The translations under genes were made by a program, and so were the position numbers. DNA of 64,000 nucleotides from Nissolia schottii. Lineage: Eukaryota; Streptophyta; Magnoliopsida; Fabales; Fabaceae. The stretch covers positions 1,490,877 to 1,554,876 of the forward strand of contig QANU01006828.1 in assembly GCA_003254905.1 (NCBI GenBank), given 5' to 3'. Positions within the stretch are counted from its first letter, which is position 1. Each line of letters opens with the position of its first letter. The notes under the pieces were generated by a model that saw only the letters and a list, made by a program, of their open reading frames with translations, was not told the DNA's origin and searched no databases. This document shows positions 35,811-48,398 of the stretch, piece by piece.

Positions 35811-38800
35811 ATGGATTTTCCTCTGTTGGGTGCTGATGGTTTGGCCAATAAACACAGCAGATGGAAGAAGAAGAAGAAGATGGTTCTCACCTCCCTCCTT
35901 GCCTTAGTGGCTCTCACCAGTTAGTTCCTATTGTTCTTTCTCTGATTCATTTCTTCCGAACTGCGTTTTCTTTTAATGGATCAACTGAATACATAAAAAC
36001 CATTTTCTTTATAGTGGTAAATTGGTAAATTCTATGATATGCTGCTTGAAAAGTCAACCCCAGATTGTGGGGCGAACCAATTTATGTTATCATCCACTGT
36101 CTATGGGATTTCACACTTCTCCATGTTTCATGCTTGGGAAATTCAAGAGGAGAATATTTCATCTAATATAAATCATTTGGATTTAGAGGTCAAATCTCTT
36201 CCTTTTTTTTTTTTTTTTTTGAATTAAGATTGTGAGCTAAACATATACCTGGAAAATAAATCATTGTGCATGTTTGGAAATCACGTGAAACTAGTCCAAA
36301 ATGAATTATTATCTCAGAATTGATTTTGAGACTCTCTAACTGAAATCCAAACACGAAATACCTCGGATAAAATGGTGGTGCAGAATCTAGAAAAGATACA
36401 GATCCGAAGGTGATTTTATATATTGACATCTATGTAATGACATTTGCTTCACACTAAACACAATTTGATTATCATAGTGGCCTAATCTGCATCTAATGTT
36501 TGACACAATTCTGTTCCAGTTATTGGGTTAGCAGCCAGAGGCAGCATAAGTTTTGAGGCAGAAAAATATGATTTGAGAGGCAAAGCCAATCAGGGAGATG
36601 TTGTTGAATCAGAGAAAGGAATTGTTGCAGCCGACAATTCAGAGTGTTCAGAAATCGGCGCTTCAACACTTAGGCAGGGCGGCCATGCTGTTGATGCAGC
36701 AGTGGCAACTGCATTGTGCCTTGGTGTTGTTTTCTCGGCGTCGAGCGGCATAGGAGGCGGCTCTTTCATGGTTGTCAGGTCTGCTTTGACCTCCGAAGCA
36801 CAAGCTTATGACATGAGAGAAACTGCTCCATTGGCAGCGTCACAGGTTTGTGGTTTACACTTTCTCATCATTAAAAGTTGTTAAACCTGATGATTGTAAT
36901 TGATGAAGCAATTGAACCTAACTAATGTGGTTTTAAGATATAGGCCATGCTTGTTGTTGCAGGAGGAAATAAGAACAATATGAGTTGTTGAAAAATGGCA
37001 ATTTGCTGTTATTTTATTAGGATAAATTGCCATTATTTCTTCTTCCCTCAATTTATGTTCCAATTCTAAAGCTTACTTGGTTTGCTGCCTTTTGACCAGG
37101 AGGTCTTAGTTTCAAATCCTAGAAACAGTCTCTCCCCATGCAGGAGTAAGGCTGCGTATATTTACTCTCCCCAGACCCTACCAGATAGGAGTCTCGTGCA
37201 CTAGGCGGCTTTTTTTATAAAAGCTTACTTGGTCATGTTGAAATCTAACAGATAATTCATCATTTTGGTCATTTTTCCTGCACAGAAATCTACACAATTT
37301 GCAACTTATGTTTGTGTAAATATGTCAAATGTCAACAAAACAGAATATGTATCAGAACAATTCAAAAGCTAAGAAATCAGGTGCCTTGTCAATGGGAGTT
37401 CCAGGTGAGTTAGCTGGCCTTCATGCAGCCTGGTTGAAGTATGGAAGACTGTCATGGAGGGCCTTATTCCAACCGGCTATAAAACTCGCCAAAGATGGTT
37501 TTGCGGTGTCTCCAGCTCTTGGAAGTTTCATAGCTGAAGATGCAGATAAGATACTGAATGATCCTGGTTTGAAGAACATTTATGCGCCTAACGGAATTCT
37601 GTTGAAAGAAGGGGAGATTTGTACTAATGTGGAACTTGGTCGCAGCCTAGAGGCAGTGGCAGAACAAGGGCCAATAGCTTTCTACAATGGAACTGTTGGT
37701 GAGAAGCTAGTGAAGGATGTTAGGGAAGCTGGTGGGATTTTGACAATGGAGGATTTGCGCAATTACAAGGTGGAAATAACAGATGCAGTGACTGTGAATG
37801 TGATGGGATACACCATATATGGAATGCCACCTCCTTCAAGTGGAACACTTGCTCTTTCTCTTGTGAGTATATTCCTCTCTTCTTCTTATCTTTATGCTAT
37901 TTTGCTTCTTGCTTTGTGAAAATTATGACATAACATGATCCTGTATTGAATGAATCTGATATATGTTGTTTTGTTATAAGGATTGGAATTTGGAACAAAA
38001 ATATAGGACCAACATTTCACTATAACACATAATGCTGCTACAATTGTTTCTCTTGTCCTTTTTCTTTGTTATCAGTTATGTCTGTCTGGTTGTAATAATT
38101 GGTATGAACAGGTTCTAAACATCTTGGAAAGTTACCAAGATCGTAATGCTGCAAAGGGAGATCTTGGTCTGCATCGACTAATAGAAGCTCTGAAGCACAT
38201 GTATGCTGTCAGAATGAACCTGGGTGACCCCAACTTTGTAAACATCAGTTACACCGAATCCGAAATGCTCTCCAAATCCTTTGCACAAAACATTCAGCAA
38301 AAGATACTTGACAACACTACTTTCCCACCAGAGTACTACATGAACAGGTGTGGTCCAATTGTCACATTAATTTGAATGTTAAACTTCTCCTTTGCTTGAT
38401 ATGCTGCGAATTGAACGAGTTTTCGATATGCTTGGTCAGGTGGAGTCAACTTAGAGATCATGGAACAAGCCATTTCTGCATTGTGGATGCTGATAGGAAT
38501 GCTGTGTCGATGACAACAACAGTGAACTACCATTTTGGAGCTGGTGTCCTTTCTACTTCTACCGGTATTGTGATCAACAATGAGATGGATGATTTCTCTA
38601 CACCAACTGATATATCCCCTGATAAACTACCTCCAGCTCCAACAAATTTCATTGAGCCTAACAAAAAGCCTTTGTCTTCTATGACTCCTATTATCATCAC
38701 AAAGGTATTGCTCCCAAATTGCTTATTGTGAATTTTACTGCAGATGACTTCAATTTGAAAGGCAATGTTTTTCCTATGCAAGATACATCTTCACTGGCCA

Positions 38801-39502
38801 CTAATTAGTTTCAAGAGGTCATAGGTTCAAAGATCTGTTCGTCCATCATTTGTTACTAACCTTATTGCTTGTTGTACTAGGTTGACCAGACTCGAGTAAG
38901 ATCAATCGAGTCCAGTAGACTTGGGATATTAGTGGTCTAGACAAAACAAATACATTAGATATTTACTTTTGAAGAGTAATACGCACTAAGCTTCCTCTTG
39001 CTATGCTTTGGCAGGATGACCAGTTGATTGGGGTAATTGGGGGCAGTGGTGGAATGAACATTATTCCAGCAGTGGCTCAAGTCTTCATTAATCATTTCAT
39101 ATTGGGAATGAAGCCTTTGGATGCAATTCAGAGGCCAAGGATCTATCACAAGGTTCTAACTAGTCTTATATTACAAAGTTTTTTCTTTATTTCTTCATTC
39201 TTATACTCCAAACAAAGTACAATGTAAAAATTCGGATGTGTTCTCTCATGCAGCTAATACCAAATGTGGTTCGGTATGAGAACTTGACTGCTTATGATGG
39301 TGATCACATTGAGCTTTCAAAATCAAGCAGAGTTTTCCTACAAAAGAGAGGCCATGAACTTGATGAATCTCCAGCACTTGCTGTGACACAGCTTGTGGTT
39401 CAAACTCTCAAGAGTGGTGAAGACATCGATGTACGTACAAAGCATGGCACTCTAACAGCTGTTAGTGACCCTAGAAAGGGTGGGCGCCCAGCTGCTGTTT
39501 AA
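35811..39502 (+). CDS. GGT: Gamma-glutamyltransferase / glutathione hydrolase, vacuolar type
   Basis: GGT removes the gamma-glutamyl group of glutathione and glutathione conjugates. Seven GT-AG exons close in phase: 35811-35919, 36520-36845, 37344-37862, 38112-38347, 38440-38704, 39015-39152, 39254-39502, giving 613 aa. A basic stretch (RWKKKKK, 17-23) before a hydrophobic segment (about 24-42) predicts a type II membrane anchor. The precursor would self-cleave before the catalytic Thr406 (DHGTSHF) into large (1-405) and small (406-613) subunits. Arg136 (DMRETAP), SSGIGGGSF (about 111-119), NNEMDDFS (443-450), PLSSMTP (474-480) and GGSGG (494-498) are all present. The NYHFGAGV segment and the N-terminal anchor fit the Arabidopsis GGT4 (also called GGT3, At4g29210) vacuolar clade and not the apoplastic GGT1/2. 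That placement is inference. A SINE sits in intron 2. Confidence 0.96.
37082..37219 (+). mobile_element. Au-like SINE in GGT intron 2
   Basis: A B-box-like block (GGTCTTAGTTTCAAATCC) is followed by GTAAGGCTGCGTATATT and CCCCAGACCCTACC, phrases I recognise from the plant Au SINE family, and the element ends in a T-rich tail. The 14-bp AAAGCTTACTTGGT flanks it on both sides (37068-37081 and 37220-37233). The body of 138 bp is 5'-shortened. The perfect duplication suggests a fairly recent insertion. Confidence 0.85.
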
Positions 39503-40259
39503 TACTATTTTGATGGATTCAGATTGAAACTTGTAGAACACAGACAGTTCAATTTTTAAAAAAAAATAAAGGGAGGGAAAAAAAATGAAAGATTTTAGTC
39601 ATGTTGTATGCATGAAAGAGGCAATTTGTCCTTTTTATTACCATCCATGCTTGGTGCTTACTGGAAGATAAGTTTAGACAGACTGATTATTTCAAAAACA
39701 GTTCGACTATTTGTACATAGCTATTTTGTCACCAAGATCGACTTGTGATGATTGCTGTTTAAATAAATGTAAAATTTAGTTATGCATTTCTCGAATCAAC
39801 ATATAACTTAAAAGTAATAGTTTGTATATCTATATATACTTAACATTACGTTAAAATAAATAGTAGAAATTTACACTTATTTTCGGTATACCAATGGGTG
39901 AGTCAACTCACCAAACTCACTCAACTCGAAGCTTGTCAGTTCAACTTGACTTGAAGTCGATCAAAACTTGGGTCACTTGACTTGAAGTCGATCAGAACTT
40001 GGGTCAGAACTCGTTTGATTCGATATTTCGTTGGCTGAGTGACAATTTACTGAATCTTAAAACCAAATGCTTGACTATCCCATGAAAGGTTTTTTTTTTT
40101 ACCTAATGTTACTCAACTAAGCCTGTGTTCTTGACCAAAAACAAATAAAAAATTGCCCAAATTAGTACAAAAAATCAATTTTTTAATGGAAAGAAACTTT
40201 CAAACACAAAAAATGCCCCCAAATCCCAAAATAATGGTAAAAAATTATATATAAAAAAA
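39503..40259. other. GGT 3' flank and old CGACTTG-rich repeat
   Basis: The first about 250 bp should be the GGT 3' untranslated region. About 39895-40440 is rich in GACTTGAAGTCGATC words, including a short tandem duplication around 39945-40010, and shares phrases with 13990-14200. The transposon class is unknown. Confidence 0.45.
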
Positions 40260-41486
40260 ATATATCACTATCACTCGTCAATCTGCTCGACTTGCCCGAT
40301 AACCCAACAAATCGACTTGAAGCAGGTCACCTTATTCAAAATTACACAATTCAACTAGCTTGACTTGTCATTAAGTTCGTCAAATGAGGAAGTTCATCAA
40401 AAAAATATGACTCAAATTTACACCCTTAAATGTAAGTTTGTAATAGATTTTGTAATCTCTCTCTCCTGAGATAACTAACTTTAAAAATTGCATGTTACTT
40501 CAGTAACACAATTTTATGTGTAAGTAGTTTTCACCTTACTCAGAAGAACAGATCCAAAAAGGACAACAAAGTTTAGCGGACACTTTGGTCTGTCGTACAA
40601 TTTACAACTTCATAATTATTGAGTGAACACGGCAGTAGTGATATCACTTTATGGTCATTGCCATTGTTTCTTTCTCTCTTCCCTTCTTTCCCTTAACCGT
40701 TAGAATTTAGTTTAGATACCATTTTCATTTAAAGGAAATTGCAGTTTTTTCACTCTAGTTTAATGCTTAAGCACAAGCATGGTCATTGGTCAAGGAGAGT
40801 TTTTTACTCTTTTACCTTTGCCAGAGGAAGTAATTACCAAAATACTCTCGTTTCAAAACATTTTACCAAACTNATATATCACTATCACTCGTCAATCTGC
40901 TCGACTTGCCCGATAACCCAACAAATCGACTTGAGGCAGGTCACCTTATTCAAAATTACACAATTCAACTCGCTTGACTTGTCATTAAGTTCGTCGAATG
41001 AGGAAGTTCATCAAAAAAATGACTCAAATTTACACCCTTCAATGTAAGTTTGTAATAGATTTTGTAATCTCTCTCTCTCCTGAGATAACTAACTTTAAAA
41101 ATTGCATGTTACTTCAGTAACACAATTTTATGCGTAAGTAGTTTCCACCTTACTCAGAAGAACAGATCCAAAAAGGACAACAAAGTTTAGCGGACACTTT
41201 GGTCTGTCGTACAATTTACAACTTCATAATTATTGAGTGAACACGGCAGTAGTGATATCACTTTATGGTCATTGCCATTGTTTCTTTCTCTCTTCCCTTC
41301 TTTCCCTTAACCGTTAGAATTTAGTTTAGATACCATTTTCATTTAAAGGAAATTGCAGTTTTTTCACTCTAGTTTAATGCTTAAGCACAAGCATGGTCAT
41401 TGGTCAAGGAGAGTTTTTTACTCTTTTACCTTTGCCAGAGGAAGTAATTACCAAAATACTCTCGTTTCAAAACATTTTACCAAACT
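40260..41486. repeat. 613-bp direct duplication across an N (likely assembly artefact)
   Basis: 40260-40872 and 40874-41486 are near-identical and abut at the single N at 40873. They differ by a handful of substitutions and 1-2 base indels. The first copy ends inside the left arm of the MULE that starts at 41411, exactly where the second copy continues. Two overlapping contigs or haplotypes joined with one N explain this more simply than a real tandem duplication. Confidence 0.8.
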
Positions 41487-43422
41487 ACCACCGTTTGGGC
41501 TGACGTGGATTCCACAGACCGCGTGGATGGCCACGTCAGAATCGCCAACACAGATGACGAATATGGCCTAAATTCGCCAACACGGTTGGCGAATTCCCTA
41601 CAAACTGAAATACATTATTTGTACTAAATTCGTCAACGCGGTAGGCGAATTCAACATGAATTCGCGACCTGTGTTGGCGAATCACTACCCACATGGACCT
41701 TGCTAACCGGTTCAGAAGAAAATCATATAAAACTATGCACACAAAACTCTTAATATATATGATGGAGGATGCAAAAGTCTAAAAACATGGTTTCCCGGAT
41801 AAGTGCAAAAGTCAAAAAAATATGCTGGTTTGGACTCATGCGTGTGAGCCCAACTCCTTTCTCAACTCTTTTTACCAATACAACAACTACTAAAGATACA
41901 TAAACATTTAAAAGGTTTGTGATCTAACCAATGTGGGACTAGAGCTTTTGAAATACATGTCTTTAGAAGGTGGATTAGCTTATGTAGTTTTCTTTCCCTT
42001 ATGTGGCATCTTTCAACCTTATATATTACCTAGTCCCACAGTATATACGTGTAGTTTCCGCTCTCATAGTATATATATTTATTATTTTTTCACTATGTTT
42101 GGAGGGTTTACTTTTCTTTCTTTTAAGTAACCACAACATGGTTTCTCATGAGTGAAAGAATATCGTTTTCTTCTTTAATAATTTAAAACCCTACAAGCTA
42201 GCTGGTCTTTGTGACGAACTGATGTGATATAAACAACTCAAATATCGGTACACAAGTGCAAAAAAAATCTTAATCTCCTGTGTTAAATTTAAATCTAATA
42301 ATTTATATTTGGTGATTACAACTTCTTCATTGTATGATAGTACATATTATAAAGATAGAATAAAATCTTATTTTAGTTCTCAGAAAAATTTATACGACAT
42401 ATTAATCATTTAATTGTAATTGTCATTATGTAAGTTTCTCAAAGATTTAAAATGTTATCATATTTAATTTAATTTAATTTAATTTTTTGGAGAATTAAAA
42501 TAACAAGACAAAAGGATCAATAATAGTCTAATTATTTTGAATATTTCAGGAAATTATATATTTTGGATGACTAACTATATATGTGAGCATACTAAAATAG
42601 AGTTTTAATCTATTATAAATTAGTATTTTACATCTTTTTCGATGACTTATTGCGAGGCTTTATGCTCTTACATATGTGTATATATATTAATAGATGCATA
42701 TACATGTTGGATTCTTGCTGTAGCTAGGTATAGGGTGCTTTGTTAGCCTAATATATATAAGGTTGAAAGATGCCACATAAGGGAACGAAAACTACATAAG
42801 TTAATCCACCTTCTAAAGACATGTATTTCAAAAGCTCTAGTCGCACATTGGTTAGATCACAAACCTTTTAAGTGTTTATATATCTTTAGTAGTTGTTGTA
42901 TTGGTAAAAAGAGTTGAGAAAGGAGTTGGGCTCGCGCGCATGAATCCAAGCCGTTCAGGCTCTCCGAAGTGCAAATCGATGGATTTGCCTCCCTGCGCGC
43001 ACGACAAAGAGCATATCGGTCTTTTTGCAAGCATATTATTTGGACTTTTGCACTTATCCGAGAAACCATGTTTTTTAGACTTTTGCACCCTCGATCATAT
43101 ATATTAAGAGTTTTGTGTGCATAGTTTTTTATGATTTTCTTCCGAACCGGTTAGCAAGGTCCACGTGGGTAGTGATTCACCATCACAGGTGGCGAATTCA
43201 TGTTAAATTCGCCTATCGCGTTGGTGAATTTAGTACAAATAATGTATTTCGATTTGTAAGGAATTCGCCAACTGTGTTGACGAATTCAGACCATATTCGT
43301 GGTCGTCCACACGGTCTGCGGAATTCACATCAGCCCAAACGGTGGTAGTTTGGTAAAATGTTTTGAAACGAGGGTATTTTGGTAATTACTTTCTCTGGCG
43401 AGGATAAAAGAGTAAAAAACTC
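41411..43422. mobile_element. Non-autonomous MULE with ~620-bp inverted arms
   Basis: The left arm (41411 to about 42030) and the right arm (about 42748 to 43422) are inverted copies beginning GAGTTTTTTACTC. The 9-bp GGTCAAGGA lies immediately outside both ends (41402-41410 and 43423-43431), the hallmark of a Mutator-like element. Each arm carries four to six copies of AATTCGCC or GGCGAATT and an inner CCAATGTGGGACTAG phrase. The right arm has about 80 bp not present on the left. The central about 720 bp has no transposase. The open frames here (41353-41571, 42857-43107, 43115-43348) read through arm sequence and are not genes. A partial extra copy of the left end at 40794-40872 belongs to the duplication described at 40260. 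Confidence 0.9.
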
Positions 43423-43673
43423 GGTCAAGGAAGACATGCCATAAACTGATCTAACATGCCATTATGCAATATACAACAAATTCCAAACAAAATGTTCTTC
43501 AAGATTTAATAGTTTTTCTTATCGGTACAATATCATTCATACAAGAAGAGAAGGGAGAGAAAAAAACTAAAACAAATAGAAACATTAACGTTTATATTGT
43601 ACACAGAATAATGGCAATGAGGATCAATAATGATACAGAAACCACAGGGCATATTCTTCTTACTGTTTCTACT

Positions 43674-45661
43674 TCAAGATGTTTTGTCCATCAGCTGAAT
43701 TGGAGTCAGAATATTTGATTTGCTTGTCTCCACCAGACAACCGTTCATGACCATTTCTTCCAACATAAAATGTGCCTTTTCTAAATGGAACATGATATCT
43801 AACTCACACTGCAAGCATATATAGACGAGAAATAAAAACAAGGAAATAATAAACAATTGGAAAGCGGGCGGAGGAGATAAACTAGGAAATTCAAGAGCCA
43901 CGAAACCAAATCCTATAGACTCCGATTGCAGCAGGACTTACCACATTGCCGAAGTGGCGATCCATGGTTTCCACTAAGAGATGTATAAATTCCAAAATAG
44001 CAAGCTCATTCTGCAACATTAACCATAGAAGGTAGAGTAAGTACTTGAGCAGATTTTCAAACTATAGCCTATATATCAAATGTTTTACACACACAAAAAT
44101 GATACATGGAAAAATTCTTTTGAAGTTGCACACGTTTCACAGGATTGATAACTTCAACCTGTCCTTATTTTACAGAAATGTCCTCTCCTCTCCTCTTCTT
44201 TAGACAAGCAAAATCTTCCATATATGTCTTAGAGGCAAAAGGCACTTAAAGCGATGAGCACTCAGTATTTACATGATTTTCTGGCTCCAAACCATTCATT
44301 ATCTTTCTATGAACCATTTCAAAATAAGACATGGAGAAAATAATTTACCTCTTCATCGTCAACTCCAACCAGGAAAAACAAAGATGCATAGCGCCTATAT
44401 ACAATTTTGTAATTGCGGTGCTCGACAAATGAACACTGTCCATCAAGAGAACTTATCAGTTACAAATGGAAATCAAATACTGTCAACAGCAACAACAGTA
44501 TGGTACTTAAGATATTTGAGACAAACTGAATAAAGCCTATCACAACAAATGTAACATAGGACATAGAAAGCACATTACAGTATCATGAATTTGTTTGAAA
44601 GAAAGTGACTGTCTATGTAAATACAGTAAGTAATATCTTACCAAGAATATTACGACTTCAAAAAAAATATAGACCTAAGCTAAAAAGCCAAAGGCAAAAA
44701 AAATAAAATAATCACACAGGTAGAAACTAAATAAACAAAAGATACATAATCCTAACCTGCTAGGCATCCAGATTCCTGAATTCTGATATCCAAGGTGACT
44801 CAATTGAAGCTAATAATTACAAACGCTTCACCAACTCACAGCGCTTTCTTAAGCAAAAAATCAGAAATTGCTAGGACAAATAGAGATGCGCTTAATTCCT
44901 TAGCAAAACAGATACATTAAGAATGATATAAAATGACCTTCAGCTAACAAGACTCCTCCATGCTGTTATACTAATCACAAACCTAAGCAACCAACTGCTT
45001 CTAAGCATAACCGTAATCTAGGCTTTAATGGCATACACATGCCTACATTGGACAGAAATGCTTCCCATCTTAACACTTAGCCAATGCCACCAATCTGACG
45101 AAAAAAAATAAATCCTCTTATTCTCTTAACGCAACCGCTTTGCAACATACACTCAGAAACTACATTCAGAGAACTTAATTATAAACAGATCCAAAACTTT
45201 AGACTCTGTAACTAAGACAATGCATCCAAAACAGAGAGACCTTTTTTGCTTTTACTCTCACAATTTCAACTTAATCAACTAATGAACAGATCCTAGTCAT
45301 TATTAATTAATTAAATTTCTTCAAGCATCAGGAAAATCCCTAAGACAACAAGGTTTAGGTTACAATAACCCTAATTCTCTACTACCCACCACCTAGAAAT
45401 CCCAAAAATTGAAAAACCCACGTAGATCTAAACCAATTGTGAGATTGCCAGAACTGTCAATTGAATTCGTCAGAATCAAAACTGCTAATTTTCGATGTGG
45501 AAAAGGGGAAGGGGGGGTACCTGGTGTTCGTTGCGGGCGAGGCATTTGCGAACGATTTCGCCTTCAAGGGCGCGCCTTTCTTCGAGAGTGAGGTATTCGT
45601 AGTATTGGGCAAGACGGGTCTGCCCTTGCTTGTTCACCATCAACACGAATCGGATCCCCAT
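43674..45661 (-). CDS. AP4S: AP-4 adaptor complex subunit sigma
   Basis: This is the small (sigma) chain of the AP-4 coat, which sorts cargo at the trans-Golgi network, including plant vacuolar sorting receptors. Four GT-AG exons on the minus strand, 45661-45521, 44435-44349, 44010-43942 and 43808-43674, encode exactly 143 aa, the family length. The N-terminus MGIRFVLMVNKQGQTRLAQY, the small-chain signature IVYRRYASLFF (residues 58-68) and the tail CELDIMFHLEKAHFMLEEM and MVMNGCLVETSKSNI match AP-4 sigma and not AP-1, AP-2 or AP-3 sigma. The ATG at 45661 was chosen because the longer frame upstream is an Arg-rich translation of GAA/CTT repeats. Intron 1 is 1.08 kb. It is convergent with the upstream GGT gene across the MULE. 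Confidence 0.97.
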
Positions 45662-45768
45662 TCTTCTTCCCCTTTTTCTTCTTCTTCTTCTTCTCCCTTT
45701 TCCCGCATCATACACCCACCTCACACATTATTATGCTTTCCATTAAAATAAATTGACCAAATAAATAA

Positions 45769-45772
<4 letters not shown>

Positions 45773-45806
<34 letters not shown>
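45773..45806. repeat. (AT)n microsatellite
   Basis: About 17 AT units lie about 110 bp upstream of the AP4S start codon, in its promoter region. Confidence 0.9.
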
Positions 45807-45808
<2 letters not shown>

Positions 45809-48398
45809 TCCTTTTACGTATTCATCTAATTTGATAGGTATTGATACATTCTCTATGTGTTATCAAATGGTTGACTAATAAATTTAAAAAATTTCACTTA
45901 ACAGGTAACAATTAAAGTCAGAGTATCGGTACTCTATATTATGACAAAGGTATCGGAANTATTTTTAATAATTTTTATAATTAAATTTATTAATTTTTAT
46001 TATCATTTTATATTTTATATAATCGTAATAAATTTTTTATTAGTTAAATAATTAAAACAACTTTACAATATCATTTTTAAAAATAAATTTTTGTACCTCA
46101 AAATAAAAGTCCCCTAAATATCATTTTTTATCTAAAATTTTATAATATTAGATGTCACTTTAAATTAAGAAAGTGTTAAATATTGTTTTTTGATTTTGTC
46201 TTTATTTATCATGAGTCCAACTTTTCACAACTTAAAATCTTTTCCATTATACTTATTACTCAATATCCTACAAAAATTTAAAGATAATTTAATTTAATCA
46301 CTTAATTATTTTAAAAAAGTAAAAATTAATTAATTCCCTAAATCGTGGACATGTGTCATAAGTAGCCTCTAATATTGTACGAAATGAGTATTATCCAACC
46401 ATATGTTGTTAGCCAAGGAGATGATCTTCCTATTGTACCTTATGCCTTTTGATGTTCTTCAACCCACAAAACTAGTTTTCAGGCATTGGTTGAACTTTGA
46501 AACCTGTTTCTTCATCGGCTGAAGAAAAAAGCTTGATCAAATTCGTGACCACTTACTTCCAGAAAATATTAACATTAGAGGGATGTGAATTTTGGTTCAT
46601 TAAGTGGGTGAAAACAATTACGATGCCATAGTAAGAAGTTGCATAAGAGAGCAGGAGGCGCGTCCTTTAAGATTATTGGACGCGTCAACTGCATTGAACT
46701 TCTTTTGCTTTGAGTTTGAATTTGGATTATGCTAATAGTTTATTTATTATTATTAAAAGAGAAAAATGCTTAGCTTATCTTTTAAACTTATTTATTAATT
46801 TACACATTTGATAAATGATACTTAACATTTTATTTTTTATTTTATCCTTTAAAATGTTAAGTGTCATTTGAGTCTTGACAAGGTATATAGATTAATATAT
46901 TTTTAGTTGTCCAGGAAGTGTTTGTCGCCAATAGTGATTAATCCCCACATTCAAGGCTTTGAGATCATTAAAATAGATATGTCTCTCTCAATAAAGTTTT
47001 TTTCTATACACATCACCAATAATCAAACTTCTGACCAAATGCTTAAAGAATTCAGACATCAATTGTGCTAAGCTTTGTTGATAATATATAAGTTAATATG
47101 TACGTTTAAAAGTTACGTCTATCAAGCATCACTCTATTAAAAGTGGACCTAATTTAAATTTACTGATTATAATTATTTTCATAATTTATAGACAAATTTA
47201 ACTTATGTCAACAATTTAAGAGACAATTTTATAGGTTTTTTTTTTCTGGGGACGTAGTTTAAATTTTTTTTATTAGGGTTGAATTGACTATGAAGAATTG
47301 ATGGTCTTAGTGGACCTCAGCTGAATTTGTATTTCCATCATGTGCTAAGTTCTAGACGTTCGTTCGAGGTCGAAGTTTCCTCACCAAATTGGGATGTGCT
47401 ATTATATTACATCACACAAGGGAACAGTTAGTCATACGCGTTTTCTAATTTCTAGAAAAGTCTCAAACTTCCAAAACTTAGGCTAATAATTACCTTCACG
47501 TATCAAATTTTTTCTCCCATCTCCAATTGATCTTGATTTTTATTTTGTTTATTTTTCTATATTCCACAAGTTTGCCAAAGGTCTTATGCTAATTGCATCA
47601 ATGGATCCAATGATCTACGATATATTGTGAAAGCCTTCAATGTTGTTCATACAAAGTTTTAAAGTTATATAGGAAGGCCAATTAGTCAAGTATAGGACCA
47701 AATTAATCGATCCTCGAGTTAAGAAAAAATTAATGTTTCTTAGTAATGAAGTATTGAAAATAAGTTACATGTCCTCTATCACTCATAGTAAAGTTCTTAT
47801 ATAATGTTCTAACTATTGCAAAACTAATATTTGAGCACCTAATAATGACTAAGTAATAATTATCATAATGACGATGTTAAATTTGATCAATTATTTAATT
47901 ATATTATTGTTAAAAGCCGAAAAATGTTAATTCCATAAATGTTGAGCAACTGATAGGAAGCTTAATATAATTATAAATATTGATTAGTTATAAGATTTTT
48001 TAATATTGAATTAAGTAAAGCATCAACCTTTGTTAGAGACCATTTATGATAACCTCAAAACTCGTCCAATCCTAAAAGGCATATAATTGGCCCATACGAA
48101 GGAGGGAGGGTTTGGTTCACATGACAAGATGCTCTGCCTAAATCATATGATTAAACCACTGAGTCATGGACAATACAATCAAACAACTAAAATGCATTTG
48201 CTGATAAAGCAGTTCATTCCAATTATTGGCTCACAAGCTACAAGACCAAACATATTTAGCTCAAAAATGTTGTTCATGTGAGGCTGATTTTTCCACAGCC
48301 ATCTTATGGACGTGGAATGTGCAAAAACAAGATAGCTCATATATATACTATACTATACTCAAATTAAAAACTCAGTAAAGGAATGGAAGTAACATTTT
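45807..48398. other. Intergenic region between AP4S and PFK
   Basis: A single N at 45959 marks a gap or uncertain base. The last 300 bp or so before 48399 should hold the PFK 3' untranslated region. I see no coding resemblance elsewhere. 46380-46720 and 47290-47450 are less AT-rich, but their frames are short and broken. Confidence 0.4.

Noticed and set aside
42857-43348. Overlapping frames of 68-77 codons on both strands
   Set aside because: They lie inside the MULE's right inverted arm and have no conserved protein features.
45662-45724. Longer AP4S N-terminus (MRWVYDAGKGRRRRRRKRGRR)
   Set aside because: Arg-rich translation of a GAA/CTT-rich leader. The 143-aa product from 45661 matches the family length and the canonical MGIRF start.
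45409-45751. Plus-strand frames of 60 and 96 codons
   Set aside because: They are antisense to AP4S exon 1 and its leader.
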